Shown here: positions 34,911 through 44,059 of the stretch, one piece after another | Layout of the letters: every line of letters starts with the position of its first letter | Numbering within the stretch: the first letter of the stretch is position 1 | Source: Chitinophaga sancti | GTDB taxonomy: Bacteria; Bacteroidota; Bacteroidia; Chitinophagales; Chitinophagaceae | Direction of reading: 5' to 3' | DNA length: 64,000 bases | NCBI RefSeq assembly: GCF_034424315.1 | Contig: NZ_CP139972.1 | Coordinates: 6,394,501 to 6,458,500 of the forward strand | Translations under genes and position numbers: made by a program | Notes under the pieces: model-generated | The model's database searches: none | Told to the model about the DNA's origin: nothing | The model's input: the letters and a program-made list of their open reading frames with translations, nothing else

Positions 34911-35092
34911 AAAATCTTTCCTATGAACAAAATTAAAAGTAATCAAGGTCAATAGACAAAAATATCTATTACAATGCTTATGCCGGATTTAAAAAATGTT
35001 GAATATAAGGGATGAATGGTTTATTATACTGTGCCTTTATAATGCATATCGTATTATTTACGTGTCTTTTATAGAGAACTGATCGATTGTGA

Positions 35093-35117
35093 AGGCACTG
35101 GGGTGATTGTAGTGCCT
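35093..35117. repeat. Short inverted repeat
   Basis: AGGCACT (35093-35099) and AGTGCCT (35111-35117) with an 11-base spacer, in the gap between the sigma-like/TPR gene and the MarR gene. It could end the MarR transcript or be an operator; no T run follows leftward. Confidence 0.4.
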
Positions 35118-35164
35118 GGTGGTCAGATTATTCCCCGTTTTTCCCGGATCTGGAAAAATTTCCA

Positions 35165-35641
35165 TTATGCGAGTTCCGGGTGGAGTGTAAAGAGGAGTTT
35201 GCCGAGTACCTGCCTGAGGGCAGCCGCATCAGAATCTCCGATGAGGGCTGTGTATTCAGCCTGTATTTCTTCGAAGGTTTCAAATGCGGCTATCAGCAGT
35301 TTTTTTCCATTGTCAGTCAGAGAAATGAGAATGGCTCTGTTATCGACGGAATGTTTCGTAGTAGAAATATATCCTTCAGATTCCAGGTACCTGACCACTT
35401 TGCTCATCGCCTGTTTGGTGATTCTTGCTTTTCTGGCCAGCTCGTTGTTTATTATTCCTTCTGGTTGAATATTGATAAAGACTACCAAATCTCCCAGCTT
35501 AAAATTGTTATATCCTTTCTGTTGTAACTTTTCTACTATTCTGCAGTCCATGTCCTTTTTCAACAATCCCAATAGTCTGGTCAGGCTTCGTTTCCGTTGT
35601 GCCAGATGCAGCGTTACCTGCTCATCCAGTGAACTGTTCAT
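35165..35641 (-). CDS. MarR-family transcriptional regulator
   Basis: A 158-residue winged-helix regulator. The DNA-binding core is INNELARKARITKQAMSKVVRYLESEGYISTTKHSVDNRAILISLTDNGKKL, quoted here as the region about residues 64-115: HTH helices, then the wing with the typical Asp-Asn-Arg. It is followed leftward by 211 non-coding bases and is downstream of uxuA on the same strand with 121 bp between them. Its target is unknown; MarR proteins usually repress a neighbouring gene in response to small aromatic or oxidative ligands. Confidence 0.9.
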   Translation of the reverse strand: MNSSLDEQVTLHLAQRKRSLTRLLGLLKKDMDCRIVEKLQQKGYNNFKLGDLVVFINIQPEGIINNELARKARITKQAMSKVVRYLESEGYISTTKHSVDNRAILISLTDNGKKLLIAAFETFEEIQAEYTALIGDSDAAALRQVLGKLLFTLHPELA

Positions 35642-35762
35642 TTGCAGTTTGTTTTCAGGGGTGTTACTTATTGGTTCAGCCGGTTACTATCCAGCTGCGT
35701 ATGCGTTCGTTTCTAATCCCAACCTTATATAATTGCCAGCGTACGGCAGAAGGTGTTTGCTT

Positions 35763-36944
35763 TCATTTATTGAAGACTGAACGTGCAATACCCAATTCCA
35801 ATCCCCGTAGTTCGGCAAGGCCCCGCAGTCGCCCAATCGCACTATAACCGGGATTGGTTTGTTTCTGCAGGTCATCCAGCATCTGGTGACCATGATCCGG
35901 TCGCATGGGAATACTTAGATTGCGCTTATGCATGACAGCGAGGATACTTCTGACTACTGCATACATATCTACATCGCCTTCCAGGTGATTGGCTTCATGG
36001 AAATTACCGATTGCATCCCGCTGTGTGCTGCGGAGGTGAATAAAATGGATATGTTCTCCCAGTCTTTCCACCATGCCTGGCAGATCGTTGTCTGCACGTA
36101 CGCCGTAAGAACCGGTGCAGAAGCACAGGCCATTAGCCGCATAAGGGGCTGCCTGCAGCAGTTCGCGTGCATCCTGTTCCGTGCTCACTATACGTGGCAG
36201 GCCCAGAATTGGGAACGGAGGATCATCCGGGTGGATGGCGAGTTTGATACCTACTTCCTCAGCAACTGGTGCAATTTGTTGTAAGAAATAAAACAGGTGC
36301 AGTTTCAGCTGAGTGGCATCAATACCTTTATACTTATCCAGGGCTTCCTGGAATTGTTGCAGTGAAAAGCTTTCTTCAGATCCTGGCAAACCGGCTATGA
36401 TATTGCGTTGCAGCAGTGTCTTCTCCGCATCGGTCATACTGTCGAAGCGCTCCTTGGCCATAGAGATATCAGCAGGATCGTAATCATTTTCTGCTCCGGG
36501 GCGTTGTAGCATGAAGAGATCGAAGGCCATGAAGGCTGCTTTTTCAAACCTCAGTGCTTTAGAACCATCTTCCACGGTATAAGCAAGGTCCGTACGTGTC
36601 CAGTCAAGCACCGGCATAAAATTGTAGGTCACTACATAGATGCCGCATTCTGCCAGGTTACGCAACGACTGCTGGTAATGCTGGATGTATGTTTTAAAAT
36701 CGCCGCTTTGTGTTTTTATATCTTCATGTACAGGCACGCTTTCTACTACGGACCAGGTCAGCCCTGCCGCTTCGATGAGCGCTTTCCTTTCCAGGATATC
36801 TTCTTTAGCCCATACTTCGCCATTTGGAACGTGGTGCAATGCCGTTACTATTCCGGTGGCCCCGGCTTGTTTGATATCAGCCAGGCTAACCGGATCTTTC
36901 GGCCCGAACCAACGCCATGTCTGTTCCATTCTTAACATACGCAT
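35763..36944 (-). CDS. uxuA: Mannonate dehydratase
   Basis: Dehydrates D-mannonate to 2-keto-3-deoxygluconate in glucuronate breakdown. 393 residues (E. coli 394). The start [21 protein letters not shown] and [18 protein letters not shown] are nearly the E. coli sequence; later motifs [16 protein letters not shown], the catalytic [24 protein letters not shown] and [10 protein letters not shown] hold the metal-binding histidines, aspartate and cysteine. Three Met codons (36944, 36938, 36929) could start it; 36929 (MEQTWRW) aligns best with E. coli. It follows the glycerate kinase gene by 70 bp on the same strand; KDG kinase and aldolase are not in view. Confidence 0.95.
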   Translation of the reverse strand: MRMLRMEQTWRWFGPKDPVSLADIKQAGATGIVTALHHVPNGEVWAKEDILERKALIEAAGLTWSVVESVPVHEDIKTQSGDFKTYIQHYQQSLRNLAECGIYVVTYNFMPVLDWTRTDLAYTVEDGSKALRFEKAAFMAFDLFMLQRPGAENDYDPADISMAKERFDSMTDAEKTLLQRNIIAGLPGSEESFSLQQFQEALDKYKGIDATQLKLHLFYFLQQIAPVAEEVGIKLAIHPDDPPFPILGLPRIVSTEQDARELLQAAPYAANGLCFCTGSYGVRADNDLPGMVERLGEHIHFIHLRSTQRDAIGNFHEANHLEGDVDMYAVVRSILAVMHKRNLSIPMRPDHGHQMLDDLQKQTNPGYSAIGRLRGLAELRGLELGIARSVFNK

Positions 36945-37014
36945 ATACAGGTTTAAATGTCAAAAATAGGACTTCCCGCCATAATTAATAAAGAAGTAAT
37001 GATGTTTTTATGCA

Positions 37015-38301
37015 CTATACAAGAAGAATGATTATAATATCCATCACATTCGTCTGTGTAGGCCCTGTAATCAGTAGTCCGCCGGCATTTTGAAAAAATG
37101 GATAAGCATTCTGTTGATCCAGATGTTCCTGAGCATTCTTACCTACTTGCATAACCGTTGCATCGGCAATGGCGCCTGCAGCATCTGTAGGGCCATCAGT
37201 ACCGTCAGTGCCTGCACTTAAAAAAGTAATGCCTTCCTGTCCGTTCAGTGCAATACCCGCTGCCAGTGCCAGTTGTTGGTTGCGACCTCCCAGTCCCTTG
37301 CCTGTCACTGTCACTGTGCTTTCTCCGCCGGCCAGCAGGCATGCGGGTCGTTTCCCTGTCCAGGCTTTTGCCTGATTTGCCAGTGAATGAGCAATTGCGA
37401 TTGCATCGCCGGTTAGTGTGGATGTGAGAATGTGCGTATCATAACCCAGCTGGATCGCCTCGTTGGCCGCTGCTTCGAGGGCTATACGGTTTGTGCCTGC
37501 CAGGAAGGTGTAAGTATGTGCAAAACGAGGATGCCCCGGTTTGGGTGTCTCTGAGATACTGCCGGCACAACCTCTTTCCAGGTGTAAATAGATAGAGAGT
37601 GGCAGCAGATCGGTGAGCTGGTATTTTTCCACCACCGCCATTGCATCTGCAAATGTAGAGGGATCTGGTACAGTAGGTCCGGAACCTATTACATGCAGAT
37701 CATCGCCAACTACATCACTGAGCACAATGGTGCAGAGTGCCTGTGTATTTGTGAGTAGTGCCAGTTGTCCGCCTTTGACACCGGAGAGGTGTTTACGTAC
37801 AGTATTCATTTCGTGAATGTCTGCACCACTTTTTAACAGCAGGTCAAATACGGTTTGCATTTCCTGTAGTGTGGCCCCGGGAGGATGATCTGCCAGTAAC
37901 GCAGATGTGCCGCCGGAAAGCAGGAAGAGTACGATATCATCTGCCTGTACACCGGTGATCATTTCGATCATCAGTAATGTAGCTGCTACACCGTTTTCAT
38001 CCGGAATGGGATGACCTGCAGTAGCAAGGCGGATGTGTTGCAGGGGTAATTCATGTCCGTATTTGGTGATCACCAGGCCCTGAAGTTTGCAGTCGGGGAG
38101 CGCTGTTTCTACTGCCTGCGCCATGGCAGCTGCGGCTTTACCTGCGCCGAATACCCATATAGGTCTAGCAGCAGAACGTGGAAATGACTGGCCGCAAATA
38201 GTGATCGAATCCGCATCGTGTTGTATACATTGTTGTATTAACGTTGCCGGTTGTACGGCATTGACCGCGGAATTAAAGATAGAAATTGCATCAGTGTTCA
38301 T
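37015..38301 (-). CDS. Glycerate 2-kinase, GckA/MOFRL family
   Basis: Phosphorylates D-glycerate to 2-phosphoglycerate. 428 residues with the two-domain MOFRL layout: N-terminal VFGAGKAAAAMAQAVE (about 50-65), VLFLLSGGTSALLADHPPG (about 123-141), NTVRKHLSGVKGGQLA (about 165-180), and the C-terminal MOFRL domain with LLAGGESTVTVTGKGLGGRNQQLALAAGI (about 315-343) and FLSAGTDGTDGPTDAAGA (about 353-370). It lies upstream of uxuA in one direction, and its start is only ten bases after the terminator of the preceding gene. Glycerate arises from glyoxylate or tartronate-semialdehyde, so the pair suggests sugar-acid use. Confidence 0.92.
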   Translation of the reverse strand: MNTDAISIFNSAVNAVQPATLIQQCIQHDADSITICGQSFPRSAARPIWVFGAGKAAAAMAQAVETALPDCKLQGLVITKYGHELPLQHIRLATAGHPIPDENGVAATLLMIEMITGVQADDIVLFLLSGGTSALLADHPPGATLQEMQTVFDLLLKSGADIHEMNTVRKHLSGVKGGQLALLTNTQALCTIVLSDVVGDDLHVIGSGPTVPDPSTFADAMAVVEKYQLTDLLPLSIYLHLERGCAGSISETPKPGHPRFAHTYTFLAGTNRIALEAAANEAIQLGYDTHILTSTLTGDAIAIAHSLANQAKAWTGKRPACLLAGGESTVTVTGKGLGGRNQQLALAAGIALNGQEGITFLSAGTDGTDGPTDAAGAIADATVMQVGKNAQEHLDQQNAYPFFQNAGGLLITGPTQTNVMDIIIILLV

Positions 38302-38310
38302 CGTGAAAAA

Positions 38311-38340
38311 AAATAAGGATGCCTTGAAGCATCCTTATCC
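38311..38340 (-). terminator. Rho-independent terminator of the Spy-like gene
   Basis: Arms ATAAGGATGC (38313-38322) and GCATCCTTAT (38329-38338), six-base loop; read on the minus strand it is followed by a run of T (the A run 38306-38313). It ends the gene at 38370 and lies right before the glycerate kinase start. Confidence 0.85.
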
Positions 38341-38369
38341 ATTTTTATGTTATTGGGTACTGTAAGTAA

Positions 38370-38807
38370 CTAGTTATTGTGTTTCTGTTGTTTCTTATCC
38401 ATACGTGCTTCCATCCGTTCTTTCTTCTTCATTTCCCAGTCGTTCCATTTTTTATATTGCTCTGGTGTAAGTACTGTTTTGAAGCGTTGGCTACGTTCTT
38501 CATTCAGTGCTTTTGCCTGTTGCATTTTATCTTTCTTTGAGAGCGATGTATTACTTTTGATAGCATCCATACGACGTGTGATGTCGATGTTGATAGTATG
38601 AATATCTGCATCCTGCTTGCTGGTAAGATTCAGACGGCGATCCAGTTTATCGCTCATCCTGTCTGCCTTTTCTTCTGCAGTCCAGCGAACACGTTTACCA
38701 GTGCTGTCAACGGCGTGGTGATGCTTCTCCTGCGCCACACTATTTGCATGAACGCTTAAGAACAGGCACATCAGCAAACTACTTATGCAGATCATGTATT
38801 TTTTCAT
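38370..38807 (-). CDS. Exported Spy/CpxP-like protein
   Basis: A 145-residue protein with a signal peptide (MKKYMICISSLLMCLFLSVHANSVAQ) and a highly charged, helical mature part. RLNLTSKQDADIHTINIDITRRMDAI and FKTVLTPEQYKKWNDWEMKKKERME contain the LTxxQ-like motif repeated as in Spy/CpxP periplasmic chaperones and DUF4890-type proteins. A histidine cluster (KHHHAV) follows the cleavage site. A chaperone-like or metal/stress role in the periplasm is inferred from the family resemblance. It is monocistronic, with its own terminator. Confidence 0.75.
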   Translation of the reverse strand: MKKYMICISSLLMCLFLSVHANSVAQEKHHHAVDSTGKRVRWTAEEKADRMSDKLDRRLNLTSKQDADIHTINIDITRRMDAIKSNTSLSKKDKMQQAKALNEERSQRFKTVLTPEQYKKWNDWEMKKKERMEARMDKKQQKHNN

Positions 38808-38998
38808 AAAAAAAGGAATTGATTCTTCTTGTTAAATATAGGTATTTACCGCAATATTAATACCAATCATATAAAATATAATGGGAACCAAAATTCATTT
38901 ATTTATTTTAACAAATGAACAACGTTAAGCATCACCAACAGTAAGCGTCGATAATAATCCGATACCAAATCTAAACCGCTAAAAACCAATAGAAAAAG

Positions 38999-41900
38999 AT
39001 GATTAAAACCCGTATCTCCCTTTCCTTCAAAAGAAAGGCCCGTACGATGACCGGGAAAAGGCTGGCCGGCGTATGCCTGTTATTAGGCTGCCTGTTTGCC
39101 GCTGGTCAGCTCCGGGCCCAGCAAACGTTTCCTGTGAATGGTGTTGCTGATCCGAGAGAAGGCTGTTATGCCTTTACCAAAGCCACCATTGTAAAGAGTG
39201 CCGGCAGCGTATTGACAAATGCAACTTTAGTGATCCGGAATGGACGCATTATCAGCGCAGGCACTGGCGCTATTCCTGCAGATGCAGTAGTAATAGACTG
39301 CTCCGGAAAGTTCATCTATCCCTCATTTATTGATGCCTACAGCGATTATGGCACACAGGCAGTGAAGAAAGGTAACGTAAGCCGCCGCGATGATCCTCAG
39401 TTCATCTCTGCTACAAAAGGAGCTTACGGCTGGAACCAGGCTATTAAAAGCGAAGTGAATGCGGCCGGTATTTTCACTACAGATGCAGCTACTGCCGCCA
39501 GCCTGCGTGAAGCTGGTTTTGGTACCGTATTGACCCATCAGCAGGATGGTATAGCCAGAGGTACCGGTGTATTGGTAACCCTCGCAGATGGCAGAGAAAA
39601 TAAAGCCATCATTAAAGAAAAAGCAAGCGCACAGTATTCATTTGACAAAGGTAGTTCTACGCAAAATTATCCCGGCTCTCTGATGGGTGCTATTGCTTTG
39701 CTGCGCCAGACTTTCCTCGATGCACAGTGGTATCGTTCTCATCCCGAGAAAGAAGGTGTGAACCTGTCTTTGCAGGCATGGAATGATAACCAGTCACTGC
39801 CCCAGATCTTTGAAGTAGGTGATAAATGGGATGCGCTCAGAGCGGATAAAATCGGTGATGAGTTTGGGGTGCAATACATCATCAGAGGTGGTGGTAATGA
39901 ATACCAGCGCATACCCGAAATGATTGCTTCTAAAGCAGCTTTTATACTCCCCGTTTCTTTTCCGCTGCCTATTGATGTGGAAGATGCGGAAGATGCACGC
40001 TTTGTAGCACTTAGTGATATGAAACACTGGGAAATGGCTCCTTCAGAACCTGGTGCCTTTGAAAAAGCAGGCATTCCTTTCTGCCTGACCGCAGATGGGT
40101 TGAAAGATGTGAAGCAGTTTCTGGCCGGAGTGCGCAAAGCCATTGAGTATGGCCTGAGCGAACAGAAAGCGCTGGATGCACTGACGCAGGCACCTGCTAA
40201 ACTGCTGAAAGCAGAAGACCAGGTAGGAAGCCTGGATGCCGGTAAGCTGGCGAACTTCCTCATTACTTCCGGCAACATTTTCAATGAGAATACGGTGATT
40301 TATCAAAACTGGGTGCAGGGTAAGAAATATAGCATTAAAGATGATAACTGGAAAGATATAAGAGGTACCTATACACTGACTGTAAGCCCGGGCAATGCCA
40401 GCTATACCGTGTTGATAAAAGGTACTGCCAGCACACCTGCTTTGTCTTTACTGGCTGCTGATACAGTAGGTGGTTCTTTCAGTTTTAGCGGTGATCTGGT
40501 AAAGGTGGCTTTCCCGGTTAAGAAGGGGAGCGCACAGCTGCGCCTTACAGGTATTGCTGATGGCAACGGATGGAGTGGTACCGGTGTAGATACCAGCGGT
40601 AACAACATTCACTGGCAAGCCGTATTAAATAAAGCATTCGCAGCCACTGATTCTGCCAAAACAAAACCACAGGCATTCATTGGCAATAACTATTTTCCGT
40701 TCAACGGGTATGGTTGGGAAACCCTGCCTGCACAACAGGATCTGTTGATTAAGAATGCGACTGTCTGGACCGGTGAGCAGGATGGTAAACTGGAAAATAC
40801 AGATGTACTTGTACGCAATGGTAAGATCGCACAGATCGGTAAAAATCTTGCTGCGGGCAGCGCAAAAGTGATCGATGGTACAGGCAAACACCTGACAGCG
40901 GGTATCATTGACGAACACTCTCACATCGCTATTTCCAGAGGTGTAAATGAAGGCACACAGTCAGTGACTGCTGAAGTACGGATCGCAGACGTGGTAAATC
41001 CTGACGATGTGAATATCTATCGTCAACTGAGCGGTGGGGTTACTGCATCACACCTGCTGCATGGTTCTGCAAATACGATCGGTGGCCAGTCACAGCTTAT
41101 TAAACTGCGCTGGGGCGCGGATGCCGAAGCCATCAAGTTTGCAGGCGCTGATCCATTTATCAAGTTCGCACTGGGCGAAAACGTGAAGCAGTCCAACTGG
41201 GGAGACAGACAAAGAGAACGTTTTCCACAGACGCGTATGGGGGTAGAACAGTTATTGACAGATGCTTTTACCCGTGCCCTGGATTACGAAAAACAGGGAG
41301 CGGACAAGCGTAAAGACCTTGAATTGGAAACCCTGCTGGAAATCATTCACAGCAAGCGTTTCGTGACCTGTCACTCCTACGTACAGAGCGAGATCAATAT
41401 GCTCATGCATGTAGCCGATTCCTTCCATTTCCATATCAACACATTCACACACATCCTGGAAGGTTACAAGGTGGCAGACAAGATGAAAGCACATGGCGCC
41501 GGTGCAGGTACTTTTGCTGACTGGTGGGCATATAAAATGGAAGTGCAGGATGCTATTCCCTACAATGCTACCATTATGCAACGTGTAGGTCTTACCGTAG
41601 CGATCAACTCTGACGATGCGGAAATGGCCCGCCGTCTGAACCAGGAAGCTGCCAAGAGCATAAAGTATGGTGATATGACCGAAGAGGAAGCACTGAAACT
41701 GGTGACACTGAATCCGGCCAGATTACTGCATGTAGCAGATAAAACCGGTAGTATCAAAACCGGCAAAGATGCTGACCTTGTACTCTGGAGTGATGATCCG
41801 CTGAGCATTTATGCAAAAGCAGACAAGACGATCGTAGATGGTATTGTATACTTTGACAGGGAGAAAGATAAGGAACTGCGTCAACGCATCAGTTCTGAGC

Positions 41901-42052
41901 GCAACCGACTGATCCGCAAGATGCTGGCGGAGAAAAAGAAAGGTACGCCTACTCAGAAAGCAGCACCTGCCGAAGAAGATAATTATCATTGCGAAGACCT
42001 GCAGGGAGGTCACCAGCATAGCTTGTTGGATGATGAAAATGGTAACAATTAA
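38999..42052 (+). CDS. Exported amidohydrolase, two tandem domains
   Basis: A 1017-residue protein with an N-terminal signal sequence (core RLAGVCLLLGCLFAAGQLRAQ; ATG 39047 is a possible alternative start). Two amidohydrolase-like halves are visible. The first (about 40-450) has the beta-sandwich and barrel framework but FIYPSFIDAYSDYG where the HxH metal motif should be, so it is degenerate. The second (about 580-990) keeps LTAGIIDEHSHIAISRG with HxH, later CHSYVQSE and NTFTHILEG histidines, and the catalytic-type aspartate in AINSDDAEM. The C-terminus ends with a His/Asp/Glu-rich tail. Substrate unknown; imidazolonepropionase/dipeptidase-like by family. The next gene starts 11 bp on. Confidence 0.85.
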   Translation: MIKTRISLSFKRKARTMTGKRLAGVCLLLGCLFAAGQLRAQQTFPVNGVADPREGCYAFTKATIVKSAGSVLTNATLVIRNGRIISAGTGAIPADAVVIDCSGKFIYPSFIDAYSDYGTQAVKKGNVSRRDDPQFISATKGAYGWNQAIKSEVNAAGIFTTDAATAASLREAGFGTVLTHQQDGIARGTGVLVTLADGRENKAIIKEKASAQYSFDKGSSTQNYPGSLMGAIALLRQTFLDAQWYRSHPEKEGVNLSLQAWNDNQSLPQIFEVGDKWDALRADKIGDEFGVQYIIRGGGNEYQRIPEMIASKAAFILPVSFPLPIDVEDAEDARFVALSDMKHWEMAPSEPGAFEKAGIPFCLTADGLKDVKQFLAGVRKAIEYGLSEQKALDALTQAPAKLLKAEDQVGSLDAGKLANFLITSGNIFNENTVIYQNWVQGKKYSIKDDNWKDIRGTYTLTVSPGNASYTVLIKGTASTPALSLLAADTVGGSFSFSGDLVKVAFPVKKGSAQLRLTGIADGNGWSGTGVDTSGNNIHWQAVLNKAFAATDSAKTKPQAFIGNNYFPFNGYGWETLPAQQDLLIKNATVWTGEQDGKLENTDVLVRNGKIAQIGKNLAAGSAKVIDGTGKHLTAGIIDEHSHIAISRGVNEGTQSVTAEVRIADVVNPDDVNIYRQLSGGVTASHLLHGSANTIGGQSQLIKLRWGADAEAIKFAGADPFIKFALGENVKQSNWGDRQRERFPQTRMGVEQLLTDAFTRALDYEKQGADKRKDLELETLLEIIHSKRFVTCHSYVQSEINMLMHVADSFHFHINTFTHILEGYKVADKMKAHGAGAGTFADWWAYKMEVQDAIPYNATIMQRVGLTVAINSDDAEMARRLNQEAAKSIKYGDMTEEEALKLVTLNPARLLHVADKTGSIKTGKDADLVLWSDDPLSIYAKADKTIVDGIVYFDREKDKELRQRISSERNRLIRKMLAEKKKGTPTQKAAPAEEDNYHCEDLQGGHQHSLLDDENGNN

Positions 42053-42063
42053 AACATTGATGG

Positions 42064-43356
42064 ATGAAACACCTGATTCTATTATATATTTTTATCGCCG
42101 GCTCACTGCCAGCTATGGCGCAGGAAACGATTTATCCGGCAGGGAAACAGCAGGAAACCGTAGTACTGACCAATGCGACCATTCATGTGGGTAACGGGCA
42201 GGTCATTGAAAAAGGCGTACTGACCTTTACCAATGGCAAAATCACAGCTGTTGGCACCACAGCACCTGCCCAGGCAGCAGGCAAGGTCATTGATCTGCAG
42301 GGCAAACATGTATATCCGGGCATCATTGCGCCGGTAACTAACCTGGGTCTGACCGAAGTAGAGTCTGTAAGAGCTACCAATGACTTCAAGGAAGTAGGGG
42401 AAATTGATCCGTCAGTACGTGCACTGGTTGCCTATAATACAGATTCGAAAGTGATCAATACCATCCGTGCTAATGGTATTCTGCTGGCGCAGGTAACCCC
42501 GGAAGGGGGGATTATTTCCGGTTCTTCTTCAGTTGTACAGCTGGATGCCTGGAACTGGGAAGATGCTGCTTACCTTAAGGATGGCGCATTACACTTCTAT
42601 ATGCCCAGCCTCCTGCCTCCCCCGGCACCGCCAAAGGACAGGCCGGCTTCACCTAATAACAAGATCAAAGATGCTACTGAGAAGATTGACCAGGTAAGGG
42701 CTTTCTTCAGAGAAGCAAAAGTATACCTGGCACAGGGCAGGCATGCAGAAACGAACCTGAAATTTGAAGCGGTACGTCGCCTTTTCTCTAAAGATGAAAA
42801 GCTGTTCGTGCATTGTGATATTGTGAAGGAAATGCTGGTGGCGGTGGACTTTGCCAAAGAGTTCGGCTTTGATGTAGTGATCGTAGGCGGAACAGATGCC
42901 TGGCGCATAGCAGCGATGCTGAAGCAGGCTAATATTGCAGTCGTGCTGAAACAACCACATTCCCTGCCGCTTATGCAGGACGATGATGTAGACCAGCCTT
43001 ATAAACTGGCATATCAGTTACAGCAGGCAGGCGTATTGTTCTGCCTGAGCAATGAGGGATTCTGGCAGCAGCGTAACCTGCCTTTTGAAGCAGGTACGGC
43101 GAGTGCGTATGGTTTAAGTAAGGAAGAAGCACTGAGTGCTGTGACCATTAATGCGGCTAAGATCCTTGGAATTGATAAGGTAACCGGCACCCTGGAGACG
43201 GGAAAGGATGCGAATATTACAATCAGTACCGGTGATATTATGGATATGCGTTCGAGCGTAATTACGCAGGCATTTATCCAGGGAAGGGAAATTAGCCTGG
43301 ATAATAAACATAAACAGTTGTACGAAAGATATAAGTTTAAGTACGGTTTAAAATAG
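42064..43356 (+). CDS. Exported amidohydrolase-like protein lacking the metal motif
   Basis: A 430-residue protein with signal peptide MKHLILLYIFIAGSLPAMAQ. The N-terminal sandwich (VVLTNATIHVGNGQVIEKGVL) and the C-terminal NAAKILGIDKVTGTLETGKDANI are classic amidohydrolase-superfamily ends, but HVYPGIIAPVTNLGLTE replaces the usual PGxIDxHxH, and a proline-rich insert (LLPPPAPPKDRPASP) interrupts the middle. It resembles the degenerate first half of the upstream protein. I infer a non-catalytic partner of that enzyme; the two genes are 11 bp apart and share a terminator. Confidence 0.82.
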   Translation: MKHLILLYIFIAGSLPAMAQETIYPAGKQQETVVLTNATIHVGNGQVIEKGVLTFTNGKITAVGTTAPAQAAGKVIDLQGKHVYPGIIAPVTNLGLTEVESVRATNDFKEVGEIDPSVRALVAYNTDSKVINTIRANGILLAQVTPEGGIISGSSSVVQLDAWNWEDAAYLKDGALHFYMPSLLPPPAPPKDRPASPNNKIKDATEKIDQVRAFFREAKVYLAQGRHAETNLKFEAVRRLFSKDEKLFVHCDIVKEMLVAVDFAKEFGFDVVIVGGTDAWRIAAMLKQANIAVVLKQPHSLPLMQDDDVDQPYKLAYQLQQAGVLFCLSNEGFWQQRNLPFEAGTASAYGLSKEEALSAVTINAAKILGIDKVTGTLETGKDANITISTGDIMDMRSSVITQAFIQGREISLDNKHKQLYERYKFKYGLK

Positions 43357-43378
43357 ATGCTGTTTGCAGATCTGCATA

Positions 43379-43416
43379 AAAAATCGCTTTTGCCGCCGGG
43401 CAAAAGCGATTTTTGT
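43379..43416 (+). terminator. Rho-independent terminator after the amidohydrolase pair
   Basis: Perfect 16-base arms AAAAATCGCTTTTGCC (43379-43394) and GGCAAAAGCGATTTTT (43399-43414) with a GCCG loop. Confidence 0.95.
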
Positions 43417-43462
43417 ATAGGCTGGTACGATTTTTACTGCTATCTGCTTATAACTCATATAT

Positions 43463-43966
43463 ATGGGAGCAATTATGAAAAGAGATGACGCCATCAAAAA
43501 GGTCACGGAAATGATCAATGATGTAGGCGTATGCATGCTCACGAATATCGATGAGCATGGCCAGGTTATATCGCGACCTATGGCGACTGCGGATGTGGAT
43601 AAGGACGGAAATGTGTGGTTTTTCAGCAACGAGTACTCGGGGAAAGTCACCCAGATTTCCGAGAACAATGAGCTGAACCTCATTTATGCACATCCCGGCC
43701 ACAATACGTATCTGAATATTTTCGGTATCGGCAGCATCGTTATCGACAAGGAAAAAATGAAACAACTCTGGACGCCAGCGGTAAAAGCATGGTTCCCGGA
43801 CGGGATTGATGATCCTAAACTCTGCCTGTTAAAAATAGATACCAAACAGGCCTGGTACTGGGATAACTCCTCCAGTAAAATGATCATCTTCTTCAACATG
43901 CTGACAGCAATTATCAGGGGAAAGCAATTCCAGGACGGAGAATCCGGAGAATTAGACCTGGACTAA
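43463..43966 (+). CDS. Pyridoxamine 5'-phosphate oxidase-related protein (general stress protein 26 type)
   Basis: A 167-residue split-barrel flavin-binding protein. MINDVGVCMLTNIDEHGQVISRPMATADVD (region about 17-46) and VWFFSNEYSGKVTQISEN are typical of the GS26/PNPOx-like family; FEWYWDN-like AWYWDNSSSKMI lies near 130. Members bind FMN or F420-like cofactors; the substrate here is unknown. ATG 43475 (MKRDDAI) is an alternative start. It is monocistronic and convergent with tyrS. Confidence 0.87.
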   Translation: MGAIMKRDDAIKKVTEMINDVGVCMLTNIDEHGQVISRPMATADVDKDGNVWFFSNEYSGKVTQISENNELNLIYAHPGHNTYLNIFGIGSIVIDKEKMKQLWTPAVKAWFPDGIDDPKLCLLKIDTKQAWYWDNSSSKMIIFFNMLTAIIRGKQFQDGESGELDLD

Positions 43967-44022
43967 GGGAACAAAACGTAAACGGCCTTCATTAGCCAAC
44001 ATTTTACAGAGATATAAACCAG

Positions 44023-44056
44023 TGGTCAGACTTAAGATTGTCCGACCACCGGGAAT
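44023..44056 (+). terminator. Probable terminator between the PNPOx-like gene and tyrS
   Basis: Arms TGGTCAGAC (44023-44031) and GTCCGACCA (44040-44048) pair with one mismatch; after CCGGGAA comes TTTTTTATTT. The gap before the T run weakens the call. Confidence 0.5.
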
Positions 44057-44059
44057 TTT

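Noticed and set aside
39739..40284. A 181-codon serine-rich frame on the minus strand
   Set aside because: Antisense to the first domain of the amidohydrolase gene; no start signal or recognisable domain.
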